NCBI GenBank assembly: GCA_008017315.1
Contig: SSHE01000065.1
Span: 1 to 37,524, forward strand
Direction: 5' to 3'
From: Acinetobacter sp.
GTDB lineage: Bacteria; Pseudomonadota; Gammaproteobacteria; Pseudomonadales; Moraxellaceae
DNA: 37,524 nt
Position 1 is the first letter of the stretch, and the number at the start of each line of letters is the position of its first letter. The notes below the pieces were generated by a model. The model made no database searches, was not told where the DNA came from, and was given only the letters and a program-made list of their open reading frames with translations. The position numbers were made by a program, and so were the translations under genes. Positions 1 through 7,739 of the stretch are shown here, piece by piece.

Positions 1-11
1 AAATTTGAATA

Positions 12-550
12 TTAAATAATCACAAACCAATAACTGGTATCACCAATTTTAGAAAGTGTTAGGTCAAGTACACTATAATCACTATCTTGTTCTATAAAAA
101 AAGTAGAAAAATTATCTTGTGTATCTTCAATATTTTCTGTTTTAAATACCCCAACCGTCCATATACTTCTTAAATCACTATGGGATTGAAGAATTTTTCT
201 ATATTTTTCTAAATCCGTCAGCATATTCTTTAAGCACGCACGAGGTTGAGAATTTTGCTTAAATTCTAATGCCATATATTCATCTTTACGCCAACCTTTT
301 TTCCGAATCAGAAAATCAGGTCTTAGTTTTAATTTGATTTTTTCTTTTCGCTTATCATATTGATAACTTTCCTCTCTACGCCAGTCTGGTTTACTCTCAT
401 GTTTTGTCAGAAAATGAGCAAATTCAATTTGCAACCAAATTTCCCAACCTGTTACCCCATTTTTTCAATCAGTCCAAATCTTTCTTTAATTTCTTCATTG
501 TCAAAAAAGCCATTTAATAGCTCTTTGATATATTCAAAATCCCTGCCCAT
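12..550 (-). pseudogene. PD-(D/E)XK nuclease-like gene, frameshifted
   Basis: A restriction-like nuclease fold protein of about 179 residues when the reading frame is repaired. The 5' part starts at ATG 550 with a good ribosome site (GGAG, 7-base spacer) and reads 32 codons to a TAA just after the run of six A and four G near 455-467. The second part, in another frame, reads from just upstream of 460 to the TAA at 12 and has only a TTG (434) as a possible start of its own. One extra A in the A run joins the two into a smooth protein (IEK-NGVTGWEIWLQIEFAHF). The C-terminal part has RPDFLI (D at about residue 79) and ALEFKQN (E96, K98), a plausible nuclease D...ExK core. The target is unknown. 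The slip may be a true mutation or a homopolymer sequencing error; the heptamer does not fit a programmed -1 site in the zero frame. Confidence 0.75.
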
Positions 551-568
551 TATTATGCTCCAATCAAT

Positions 569-596
569 AAAAATAGGAAAGCCTTAACGACTTTCC
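569..596 (-). terminator. Intrinsic terminator after prpC
   Basis: On the minus strand GGAAAGTC and GGCTTTCC (one wobble pair) form an 8-bp stem with loop GTTAA, followed by TATTTTTATT. It lies just downstream of the prpC stop and before the nuclease gene's ribosome site, so it should end the prpB-prpC transcript. Confidence 0.85.
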
Positions 597-612
597 CATT
601 AAAATTTAACCA

Positions 613-1743
613 TTAACCACGTTCAGCAATCGGTGCAACTTTACGCAACTCATAGCCTGTATATTCCGCACTTGGGCGAATAATACGATTATCGGCACGT
701 TGTTCCATTACATGTGCCGCCCAACCTGTTAAACGGCTCATCACAAAAATCGGGGTAAACAATTTGGTTGCAATCCCCATAAAGTGATAGGCAGAGGCAT
801 GGAAGAAATCGGCATTACAGAATAATTTTTTCTCACGCCACATCACTTCTTCACAACGTACCGATACAGGATAAAGCACCGTATCACCCACATCAGCCGC
901 TAATTTTTCTGACCAGATTTTGATGATAGCATTACGAGGGTCACTGTCTTTATAAATCGCATGACCAAAGCCCATGATTTTATCTTTACGAGCCAACATG
1001 GCTAACATTTCTTGTTCGGCATGATCTGGACTGGTGAATTTTTCAATCATATCCATTGCCGCTTCATTTGCACCGCCATGTAGAGGGCCACGTAACGAAC
1101 CAATCGCACCCGTTACGCACGAGTGCATATCAGACAATGTCGATGCACAGACACGAGCGGTAAAGGTTGAGGCATTAAATTCATGTTCTGCATACAGAAT
1201 CAAGGACACATTCATCACTTGCTCATGCAATTCGTTCGGCTTTTCCCCATGCAACAAATGTAAGAAATGAGCACCGATTGAATCATCATCAGTATTTTCA
1301 TCAATACGCACGCCATCATGGCTAAAACGATACCAATAAGTAATAATTGATGGGAAAATCGCCAATAAACGATCTGCAACATCTTGCTGCTCGGCAAAAG
1401 ATTGTTCAGTTTCCAAATTCCCCAACATTGAACAACCTGTACGCATTACATCCATTGGATGGGCATTGGCAGGAATACGCTCAAGCACTTCTTTAAGGGC
1501 TTGTGGTAAGCTGCGTAAACCTTTTAACTTGGCTTTATAGGCATCAAGTTGAACTTGTGTTGGTAATTCACCATGAAAAATTAAATAAGCCACTTCTTCA
1601 AATTGGCAGTTTTCCGCCAAATCCTGTACATCATAACCACGATAAGTTAAGCCTGCACCTGATTTCCCCACAGTTGATAATGCGGTTTTGCCTGCAACTT
1701 GACCACGCAAGCCAGCACCTGTTAAAACTTTAGCTTCAGCCAT
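613..1743 (-). CDS. prpC: 2-methylcitrate synthase PrpC
   Basis: Condenses propionyl-CoA with oxaloacetate to 2-methylcitrate, the entry step of the methylcitrate cycle for propionate breakdown, in the cytosol. The protein is 376 residues, the usual short citrate-synthase length. Visible family motifs are AEHEFNAS (about 185-192), RGPLHGGANEAAM (218-230, with the active-site His at 222) and GFGHAIYKDSDPRN (258-271, His 261 and acidic residues). It follows prpB by only 4 bases and so is co-transcribed with it. PrpC rather than housekeeping GltA is favoured by length and by the prpB neighbour. No acnD or prpF follows, unlike in many relatives; a terminator comes directly after. Confidence 0.95.
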   Translation of the reverse strand: MAEAKVLTGAGLRGQVAGKTALSTVGKSGAGLTYRGYDVQDLAENCQFEEVAYLIFHGELPTQVQLDAYKAKLKGLRSLPQALKEVLERIPANAHPMDVMRTGCSMLGNLETEQSFAEQQDVADRLLAIFPSIITYWYRFSHDGVRIDENTDDDSIGAHFLHLLHGEKPNELHEQVMNVSLILYAEHEFNASTFTARVCASTLSDMHSCVTGAIGSLRGPLHGGANEAAMDMIEKFTSPDHAEQEMLAMLARKDKIMGFGHAIYKDSDPRNAIIKIWSEKLAADVGDTVLYPVSVRCEEVMWREKKLFCNADFFHASAYHFMGIATKLFTPIFVMSRLTGWAAHVMEQRADNRIIRPSAEYTGYELRKVAPIAERG

Positions 1744-1747
1744 GATA

Positions 1748-2644
1748 TTATTTCTCCTGCTTAAATAGTTTATCTAAAGTATCTTCAAATGCATGGTAAT
1801 TTAGGAATTCATATAACTCTTTACGTTCCTGCATTTTATCCAACACATTCACCTGTGTACCGTGTTCACGTACGGAATGCATCACTTGCAAAGCCGCTTT
1901 TTGCATCGCACGTGTTGCAGAGAGTGGATAAAGCACCATGGCAATACCCTGCTCGCCCAACTCTTCAGTGGTATAATATGGTGTATCACCAAACTCAGTA
2001 ATATTCGCCAAGACAGGCACACCGACTGCATCACATACCGTTTTGTACATGGTAATGTCTGTCATTGCTTCGGCAAAAATCGCATCCGCTCCAGCTTCTA
2101 CACAAGCACAAGCACGATCAATCACGCCCTGTAATCCTTCTTTTTGCAATGCATCGGTGCGTGCCATCAAAACAAAGTTTGGATCAGTTTTGGCATCAGC
2201 TGCGGCTTTGATTCTATCGACCATTTCATCTAAAGATACGATTTCTTTATTCGGACGATGACCACAACGTTTTTGTGCAACTTGATCTTCAATATGTACC
2301 GCAGCAGCACCTGCACGAATCATTTTTTTAATTGTTTGAGCAATATTAAATGCACCACCCCAACCAGTATCAATATCTACCAATAATGGCGTATCTACTC
2401 GATTGGTAATACGTTCAACATCAGTCAAGACATTATCTAGACTAGTAATACCCAAATCTGGTAAACCATAAGAATAATTGGCAACCCCTGCCCCAGACAA
2501 ATAAATGGCTTTATAACCAACCTGTTTTGCCATCATTGCTGCATAAGCATTAACAGTCCCCATGATTTGTAAAGGTTTCTCTTCCTGTAAAGCCGCTCTA
2601 AAGCGTGCCCCTGCTGAATTGATTGACATGGCATGTTCGTCCAT
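1748..2644 (-). CDS. prpB: 2-methylisocitrate lyase PrpB
   Basis: Cleaves 2-methylisocitrate to pyruvate and succinate, the last step of the methylcitrate cycle. It belongs to the isocitrate-lyase/PEP-mutase superfamily: a TIM barrel with the catalytic loop KRCGH (125-129, Cys 127) and the metal-binding segment [10 protein letters not shown] (87-96). The length of 298 is typical. The first ATG (2644) has only a distant GAG upstream; the internal ATG at 2629 ([10 protein letters not shown]) is an equally good start and would give 293 residues. First gene of the prpB-prpC pair; a promoter candidate lies just upstream. Isocitrate lyase proper is excluded by its much greater length. Confidence 0.95.
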   Translation of the reverse strand: MDEHAMSINSAGARFRAALQEEKPLQIMGTVNAYAAMMAKQVGYKAIYLSGAGVANYSYGLPDLGITSLDNVLTDVERITNRVDTPLLVDIDTGWGGAFNIAQTIKKMIRAGAAAVHIEDQVAQKRCGHRPNKEIVSLDEMVDRIKAAADAKTDPNFVLMARTDALQKEGLQGVIDRACACVEAGADAIFAEAMTDITMYKTVCDAVGVPVLANITEFGDTPYYTTEELGEQGIAMVLYPLSATRAMQKAALQVMHSVREHGTQVNVLDKMQERKELYEFLNYHAFEDTLDKLFKQEK

Positions 2645-2968
2645 TTGGTAGAATTTTCTCGTAAGTGAGTATATCGAGTCTGTTGAACACTCATCAATAG
2701 CTTGCGTTATAGGCTAAAATTTCAACAAACCCTTGCATTCCCAAGTATTCCATGAATATTTGAGTAATTGTTCTAATTTTATAAGAAAATTCGCCAAAAG
2801 ACCAATTTAGCACTTTGTTTTTTATCCTTATTTATCGACATAAGCAGACCATAAAATGTTCATTTCTTAAGCTCACAAGCGAATGACATTTCTCCACTAC
2901 AAGCCAAATCAAATTTATGCTAGACTTCAAACAATGACTAAAATGTTCTTATTTATAGATTTTTGCTT
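2645..2968. promoter_or_regulatory. Divergent prpB / TetR promoter region
   Basis: This 324-base stretch has no gene. For prpB (minus strand) there is a good sigma-70 promoter: TTGATG (2692-2697), 18-base spacer, TATACT (2668-2673). Inside the spacer lies the palindrome TGTTGAACA (2681-2689), and TTCAACA recurs at 2721-2727, making an inverted pair of 7-mers; these are candidate operator half-sites. TAAAATGTTC occurs twice on the plus strand (2852-2861 and 2939-2948), close to the regulator's start. The operator assignment is inference. Confidence 0.5.
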
Positions 2969-3616
2969 ATGAAATCTCGCATCGTCAAACCTGCACCACA
3001 CACCCAGCGAGGGGTAGAACGTTGTGCTTTGCTTTTTGAAGTTGCTACAGATTTATTTTTACAACATGGCTACAATCAGGTCAGTTTGGATTTGATTGTG
3101 GAACATGCTGGCGGCTCCAAAGCCACCATTTATAAATATTTTGGCAGCAAACAAGGGCTTTTTCTGGCGATTTGTCAGGAACGTTGCAATGCGTTTATTT
3201 ATGAAATCGAACTGGCTTGCCAACAGGATACCTTAGATATTCGACACAATTTATCCCATCTACTCTATGCGTTGTATCAAATTTTCACCGATGAAAAAAG
3301 TGCGGCTTTTAGTCGATTATTAGTACAAATTGCACAAGGTAATCCTGAATTAGCTCAACAACTCTACAATCTCGGCCCCAAACGGGCACATACTGTATTA
3401 AGTCAATTCTTACAAAAAGCTCATGATGCACAGCAAATCTATTGCACTCGCCCAGACGATTCGGCAATTTATTTCTTTGGTTGTTTTCATGATATTCACT
3501 GGCGTACGCTGGTTGGGCTACCGATCACTGAATCTGAGGTTCAAATTAAATATCATATCGACTATGTCATTGAACGCTTTATCGCAGGTCACCAGCCCCC
3601 CGAAAAAAATGAATAA
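2969..3616 (+). CDS. TetR/AcrR-family transcriptional regulator
   Basis: A 215-residue one-component regulator. The N-terminal TetR DNA-binding domain is clear: LLFEVATDLFLQHGY then VSLDLIVEHAGGSKATIYKYFGSKQGLF (helix-turn-helix about residues 38-60). The C-terminal half is the ligand and dimer domain and gives no clue to the effector. I prefer ATG 2969; a TTG two codons earlier is possible, and neither has an obvious ribosome site. Divergent from prpB, so it may control the prp genes, although many relatives use a GntR-family regulator there. It ends about 100 bases before argF and may instead be a general regulator. The link to prp is inference. Confidence 0.85.
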   Translation: MKSRIVKPAPHTQRGVERCALLFEVATDLFLQHGYNQVSLDLIVEHAGGSKATIYKYFGSKQGLFLAICQERCNAFIYEIELACQQDTLDIRHNLSHLLYALYQIFTDEKSAAFSRLLVQIAQGNPELAQQLYNLGPKRAHTVLSQFLQKAHDAQQIYCTRPDDSAIYFFGCFHDIHWRTLVGLPITESEVQIKYHIDYVIERFIAGHQPPEKNE

Positions 3617-3680
3617 AAATTTGATTCACACCGCATTTGCTTATAGACTATTCGATTCTTTTTTCATCCATCATCAAACT

Positions 3681-3703
3681 GAATTGTTTATTGTAAACAA
3701 TTC
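3681..3703. promoter_or_regulatory. Perfect 10-bp inverted repeat before argF
   Basis: GAATTGTTTA and its exact complement TAAACAATTC flank a TTG spacer. The repeat ends 15 bases before the argF ATG, overlapping the region just before its ribosome site. There is no U-tract, so it is not a good terminator for the TetR gene. It could be an operator or an RNA hairpin controlling translation. It does not look like the E. coli ArgR box. Confidence 0.6.
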
Positions 3704-3718
3704 TGTGGAAGTAAGCTC

Positions 3719-4633
3719 ATGGCGCTACGTCACTTCTTAACTTTACGTGATATTACCCCACTCGAACTCAAACAATTACTTGCTCGTGCAAGTGAGCTTC
3801 GAACTTTACAGCATAAAGGCGAAGTTTATCAGCCTTTTACAGGCAAGGTCATGGGTATGATTTTTGAAAAATCGAGTACCCGAACACGTATTTCATTTGA
3901 AGCAGGCATGAGTCAGTTTGGTGGGTCAGCCATCTTCCTCTCTCCACGTGATACCCAGCTCGGGCGTGGTGAACCGATTGAAGATTCCGCACGTGTGATT
4001 TCACGGATGCTCGATATCGTGATGATTCGTACTTTTGGACATGACATTGTGGAAAAGTTTGCCGCTTATTCACAAGTGCCTGTGATTAATGGTTTAACCG
4101 ATGATCATCATCCGTGCCAACTTCTTGCCGATATGCAAACCTATATTGAACATCGTGGTAGCATTGAAGGCAAAACCGTTGCATGGATTGGTGATGGTAA
4201 TAATATGTGTAACTCCTATATGGAAGCAGCACACATGCTTGGTTTTAAATTAAAAATCGCTGCTCCGCAGGGCTATACGCCGAATGCACAGTTTCTCAGT
4301 GAATTTGCCCACTGTGTCGAATTGGTCAATACGCCAGAAGATGCCGCAGCCAACGCCGATTTAATCGTCACCGATGTTTGGGCAAGTATGGGGCAAGAAG
4401 AAGAACAAAAATTACGTGAAAAAGCCTTTGCCAATTATCAGGTCAATGAAAAATTGATGGCATTGGCACATGCTGATTGCTTATTTATGCACTGTCTGCC
4501 CGCCCATCGTGGTGAGGAAATTTCCGAAACGCTATTGGATGACAGCCGCTCCGTGGTTTGGGATGAAGCAGAAAACCGCCTACATGCACAAAAAGCCTTG
4601 ATTGAGTTTCTGTTAAATCAGGCAAAAGGTTAA
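3719..4633 (+). CDS. argF: Ornithine carbamoyltransferase ArgF
   Basis: Transfers a carbamoyl group from carbamoyl phosphate to ornithine to make citrulline in arginine synthesis; a cytosolic trimer in known relatives. All family signatures are present: SSTRTR (52-57, carbamoyl-phosphate loop), HPCQ (131-134), DVWASMG (219-225, ornithine loop) and HCLP (258-261, catalytic Cys). The length of 304 is typical. The start at 3719 is supported by GGAAG with a 7-base spacer. Monocistronic by position, with a perfect inverted repeat before it and a terminator-like hairpin after it. argC lies elsewhere in the window (12467-13516), so the arginine genes are scattered. Confidence 0.97.
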   Translation: MALRHFLTLRDITPLELKQLLARASELRTLQHKGEVYQPFTGKVMGMIFEKSSTRTRISFEAGMSQFGGSAIFLSPRDTQLGRGEPIEDSARVISRMLDIVMIRTFGHDIVEKFAAYSQVPVINGLTDDHHPCQLLADMQTYIEHRGSIEGKTVAWIGDGNNMCNSYMEAAHMLGFKLKIAAPQGYTPNAQFLSEFAHCVELVNTPEDAAANADLIVTDVWASMGQEEEQKLREKAFANYQVNEKLMALAHADCLFMHCLPAHRGEEISETLLDDSRSVVWDEAENRLHAQKALIEFLLNQAKG

Positions 4634-4690
4634 AAAAATCATCACTACATACGCTCACACATCATGACCATACGTTTTGAATAAATCATC

Positions 4691-4747
4691 AGACTTCTTG
4701 CACAATCCCCTTATGGGATATATGCCACAAGAGGTCTTTGCTATTTT
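4691..4747 (+). terminator. Two-part hairpin with U-tract after argF
   Basis: Outer arms AGACTTCTTG (4691-4700) and CAAGAGGTCT (4728-4737) pair over 10 bp with one G-U. Inside, TCCC (4706-4709) pairs with GGGA (4715-4718) around CTTAT. TTGCTATTTTTT follows. It is most simply the argF terminator, about 60 bases past the stop. Confidence 0.65.
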
Positions 4748-4850
4748 TTAGACATTTAAATCCATTCAACAATCTCAAGATGCTGATATTTTCTCAACAT
4801 CCGATGAGAAAAATTCATTTACACCTACCCAAAACCACCAAATACGTCAT

Positions 4851-4867
4851 CATGAATTTTATTCATG
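4851..4867 (+). promoter_or_regulatory. MetR-type binding site upstream of mesX
   Basis: CATGAAT-TTT-ATTCATG is a perfect 7-bp inverted repeat containing TGAA-N5-TTCA (4853-4865), the consensus reported for the LysR-type activator MetR, with T at the centre as expected. A one-mismatch copy, TGAG-N5-TTCA, is at 4805-4817, and the half-site TTTATTCATG recurs at 4889-4898, 31 bases (about three helical turns) from the same sequence at 4858. The box centre is about 64 bases before the predicted start of transcription, the usual position for this regulator class. The run of T after it (4868-4874) also makes it hairpin-like. Confidence 0.65.
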
Positions 4868-4959
4868 TTTTTTTGAAATTAACTCGTTTTTATTCATGTC
4901 GTAAATTAGGTATAAATCATTCTATTCAAGTACATCACAAAAATAGGATACCCACCGCC

Positions 4960-5952
4960 ATGAGTACAGAGTTTGCATGTTCAATTAAACGCATTCGTTT
5001 TGATGAAAACTATCAACCCGCAGATAGTACACGTCTCACAACGAACTTTGCCAACTTGGCACGTGGTGAAAGCCGTGAGCAGAACCTACGCAATACGCTG
5101 CGTATGATCAACAACCGTTTCAATGCCTTAGCACAAACAGATAACCCGAAAGGTGATCGCTATTCATTGGAAATTGATATTATTTCTGCCGATTTAGATA
5201 TTGAAGGTAAGGGTCAAACTTTCCCAATTATTGAAATGCTGAAAAGTACTATTATTGACCATAAAACCAATGAGCGTATTGAGGGCATGATTGGCAATAG
5301 CTTTTCATCGTATGTGCGTGATTATGATTTTAGCGTAGTGTTGAAAGAGCACAATAAAGAGAACTCAACCTCGTATGCACCAGAGGGTTTTGGTGATTTG
5401 CACGGCAAGCTGTATCAATACTTAGTCAATTCAGATACGTTTAAGGCTGAATTTAATCAACAGCCTGTGATTTGTTTAAGTGTTTCAACGGCTCGAACTT
5501 ATCAGCGTACTGTGAATGAACATCCAATTTTAGGGGTTGAATACAAGCAAGATCAATATTCACGTACCGATGAATATTTCCACAAAATGGGCTTACAGGT
5601 GCGCTTCTTTATGCCCAAAGGCAGTGTTGCACCTTTAGCCTTCTATTTTGCAGGTGATTTATTGCGTGATTACAGCGATTTTGAGCTGATCAGTGCAATT
5701 AGCACCATGGAAACCTTCCAAAAGATTTATCGCCCTGAAATTTACAATGCCAATTCATCGGCGGCACAAGTGTATCAAGCAAGTCTAGAGTACCCAGATT
5801 ATTCATTAACACGAATCGTCTATGACCGTGTTGAACGTGGTCAGCTTGCGGTAAAACAAGGTAAATGGACGGAAGAAAACTTTATCAAACCTTATCAAAA
5901 CATCCTTGAGCAATGGGCTGCGAATTACAGCGTAGATAGCAACGCAGCTTAA
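4960..5952 (+). CDS. mesX: MesX, DUF1852 partner of MesD
   Basis: A 330-residue protein of family DUF1852. From published work on MesD, this family is required, with oxygen, for folate- and cobalamin-independent methionine synthesis by MesD; its chemistry is unknown. The start at ATG 4960 (MSTEFACSIKRIRFDENYQP) has AGGA upstream and gives the usual family length; the longer open frame back to 4738 runs through the promoter and is unlikely. I see no signal peptide, membrane span or recognised cofactor motif, so it is probably cytosolic. mesD follows after 37 bases, suggesting one transcript. It could donate or generate the methyl group, or act as an oxygen-using enzyme; this is open. Confidence 0.9.
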   Translation: MSTEFACSIKRIRFDENYQPADSTRLTTNFANLARGESREQNLRNTLRMINNRFNALAQTDNPKGDRYSLEIDIISADLDIEGKGQTFPIIEMLKSTIIDHKTNERIEGMIGNSFSSYVRDYDFSVVLKEHNKENSTSYAPEGFGDLHGKLYQYLVNSDTFKAEFNQQPVICLSVSTARTYQRTVNEHPILGVEYKQDQYSRTDEYFHKMGLQVRFFMPKGSVAPLAFYFAGDLLRDYSDFELISAISTMETFQKIYRPEIYNANSSAAQVYQASLEYPDYSLTRIVYDRVERGQLAVKQGKWTEENFIKPYQNILEQWAANYSVDSNAA

Positions 5953-5989
5953 TTGACCTGAAATAGCATATAGAGATAGAAGATTTACC

Positions 5990-7018
5990 ATGATTTTATT
6001 ACCAACATCAACAGCGGGTAGCTTACCGAAACCATCTTGGCTGGCTGAGCCTGAAAAACTGTGGTCACCTTGGAAACTCGAAGGTGAGGCACTACTTGAA
6101 GCAAAGCAAGATGCCTTACGTTTGTCCTTGCAAGAACAACAACATGCAGGCATTGATATCGTCAGCGATGGCGAACAAACCCGCCAACATTTTGTTACCA
6201 CCTTTATTGAACATTTGGATGGCGTTGATTTTCAAAAACGTGAAACGGTGCGGATTCGTAATCGTTATGATGCCAGTGTGCCATCGGTAGTGGGTGCGGT
6301 CAGCCGTCAAAAGCCTGTTTTTGTTGAAGATGCTAAGTTTTTACGCAGCCAAACCAGCCAGCCGATTAAGTGGGCGTTGCCTGGCCCGATGACCATGATT
6401 GACACATTGTATGATGGTCATTATAAAAGCCGTGAAAAACTGGCGTGGGAATTTGCTAAGATTCTGAATCAAGAAGCCTTAGAACTTGAAGCTGCTGGCG
6501 TGGATATTATTCAGTTTGATGAACCAGCCTTTAATGTATTTTTTGATGAAGTCAATGATTGGGGCGTGGCTACGCTTGAACGAGCACTTGAAGGTCTGAA
6601 ATGTGAAACTGCGGTGCATATTTGCTATGGCTATGGTATTAAAGCCAATACCGACTGGAAAAAGACTTTGGGCTCAGAATGGCGGCAATATGAAGAAGCG
6701 TTTCCAAAGCTGCAACAATCTAAAATTGATATCATCTCATTAGAATGTCAAAATTCACGCGTGCCGATGGACTTAATTGAACTGATTCGCGGTAAAAAAG
6801 TCATGGTCGGTGCGATTGATGTGGCAACCAACAGCGTTGAAACACCCGAACAAGTCGCCAATACGCTACGCAAAGCACTACAATTTGTTGATGCCGATAA
6901 ACTCTATCCATCAACCAACTGTGGTATGGCACCTTTGGCACGTGAAGTCGCACGTGGTAAGCTAAAGGCGTTAAGTGCAGGTGCACAAATCATTCGTAAA
7001 GAACTTACAAATCAGTAA
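5990..7018 (+). CDS. mesD: Core methionine synthase MesD (MetE C-domain-like)
   Basis: Makes methionine from homocysteine. The 342 residues match only the catalytic C-terminal domain of cobalamin-independent methionine synthase (MetE); the N-terminal, methyltetrahydrofolate-related half is absent. Zinc-ligand motifs are visible: HIC in AVHICYGYG, Glu in ISLECQNSR and Cys in STNCGMAPL. PSTNCGMAPLAREVA is typical of the family end. Adjacent to DUF1852, which identifies the MesD family; published genetics says MesD needs neither 5-methyltetrahydrofolate nor B12 but needs DUF1852 and oxygen. The methyl donor is not known. GAAG precedes ATG 5990. A gap of 170 bases with two hairpins separates it from the flavin reductase gene. 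Confidence 0.92.
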   Translation: MILLPTSTAGSLPKPSWLAEPEKLWSPWKLEGEALLEAKQDALRLSLQEQQHAGIDIVSDGEQTRQHFVTTFIEHLDGVDFQKRETVRIRNRYDASVPSVVGAVSRQKPVFVEDAKFLRSQTSQPIKWALPGPMTMIDTLYDGHYKSREKLAWEFAKILNQEALELEAAGVDIIQFDEPAFNVFFDEVNDWGVATLERALEGLKCETAVHICYGYGIKANTDWKKTLGSEWRQYEEAFPKLQQSKIDIISLECQNSRVPMDLIELIRGKKVMVGAIDVATNSVETPEQVANTLRKALQFVDADKLYPSTNCGMAPLAREVARGKLKALSAGAQIIRKELTNQ

Positions 7019-7047
7019 TAATAGCCACCGCAATCTCACCTCTCTTC

Positions 7048-7130
7048 ACTTCCTCTTCAAAAAAGCAGGAAGTTCACGAATCATATCAGGTATGGCATAA
7101 GTGAAAATCTCTCTCTGATACGAGGGAGAT
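7048..7130 (+). other. Two hairpins between mesD and flavin reductase
   Basis: ACTTCCT (7048-7054) pairs with AGGAAGT (7067-7073). ATCTCTCTC (7107-7115) pairs with GAGGGAGAT (7122-7130) over 9 bp with one G-U. Neither is followed by a U-tract on the plus strand, so they look more like processing or stability elements than terminators. Whether the reductase gene shares the mes transcript is unresolved. Confidence 0.45.
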
Positions 7131-7188
7131 GTAGAGAAGCTAAAGCAAGAACATGACAGTCCTACATTTAATGGACACTAGGAACACA

Positions 7189-7710
7189 ATGATGATTGAA
7201 GCAACCGACTTTAGAAATGCCATGGCTTTATTGGCAAGTGCGGTCAATGTCGTGACCACAGCAGGTACATCTGGTCGCTATGGCTTTACTGCATCGGCCG
7301 TATGTGGTATTTCAGATAATCCAGCGACTTTATTGGTGTGTATGAATAGAGTGTCGAGTTCGCATATTCATTTTATCGAGAATAAAATTTTAAGCGTCAA
7401 TGTGTTAGCCGAACATCAACAGCATCTTTCGCACGCCTTTTCCGCCAAAATCAGCCCAGAAGAACGCTTTCAACATGGGGCGTGGACAGTGTTACAAACA
7501 GGCTCGCCTGTTTTAGAAGATGCTTTGGTCAGTTTTGATTGTCAAATCGATCAAATTCAGGATGTTGGCACACATAGCATTTTTATCTGCCAGATTGTGG
7601 CCATTCGACAAAGCCAACAGGCACATGGGCTCGTGCATTTCAATCGTGCGTACTATCATATCGGACATCATGTGTCAGGTGGAAACCACGTAAACGCACG
7701 CCCCCATTAA
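7189..7710 (+). CDS. Flavin reductase-domain protein
   Basis: A 173-residue small-chain flavin reductase of the kind that supplies reduced FMN or FAD to two-component monooxygenases (HpaC/RutF-like). Family features are an N-terminal ASAVNVVTTAG, GFTASAVCGISDNPATLLVCMN (flavin-binding) and a C-terminal HFNRAYYHI. ATG 7189 is chosen because AGGA lies 5 bases before it; two earlier ATG codons lack a ribosome site, and ATG 7192 is also possible. It follows mesX-mesD in the same direction. As MesD/MesX activity needs oxygen, a reduced-flavin supplier is a sensible partner, but that is inference; it could also serve an unrelated monooxygenase. Confidence 0.85.
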   Translation: MMIEATDFRNAMALLASAVNVVTTAGTSGRYGFTASAVCGISDNPATLLVCMNRVSSSHIHFIENKILSVNVLAEHQQHLSHAFSAKISPEERFQHGAWTVLQTGSPVLEDALVSFDCQIDQIQDVGTHSIFICQIVAIRQSQQAHGLVHFNRAYYHIGHHVSGGNHVNARPH

Positions 7711-7739
7711 CATCCAACTTTTAAACACGTGTAGAACTC

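Larger units (their letters stand above)
4634..4959 (+). promoter_or_regulatory. argF-mesX intergenic region with mesX promoter
   Basis: This 326-base region has no gene I support. It holds the argF terminator, the MetR-type sites, and a -10 box TATAAA (4911-4916) with no good -35 at the right distance, as expected of an activator-dependent promoter. The predicted transcription start is near 4923, leaving a leader of about 37 bases before ATG 4960. I see no known riboswitch in it. Confidence 0.5.

Noticed and set aside
434..434. TTG 434 as the true start of a 140-residue nuclease
   Set aside because: The frame continues upstream with sensible sequence that joins a 5' fragment having a good ribosome site; the TTG has none.
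451..467. Programmed -1 frameshift in the nuclease gene
   Set aside because: In the zero frame the bases read GAA AAA ATG, which does not make an X XXY YYZ heptamer, so a plain indel is more likely.
4738..4959. N-terminal extension of mesX
   Set aside because: It would run through the promoter, the MetR-type site and a U-tract, and exceeds the family length.
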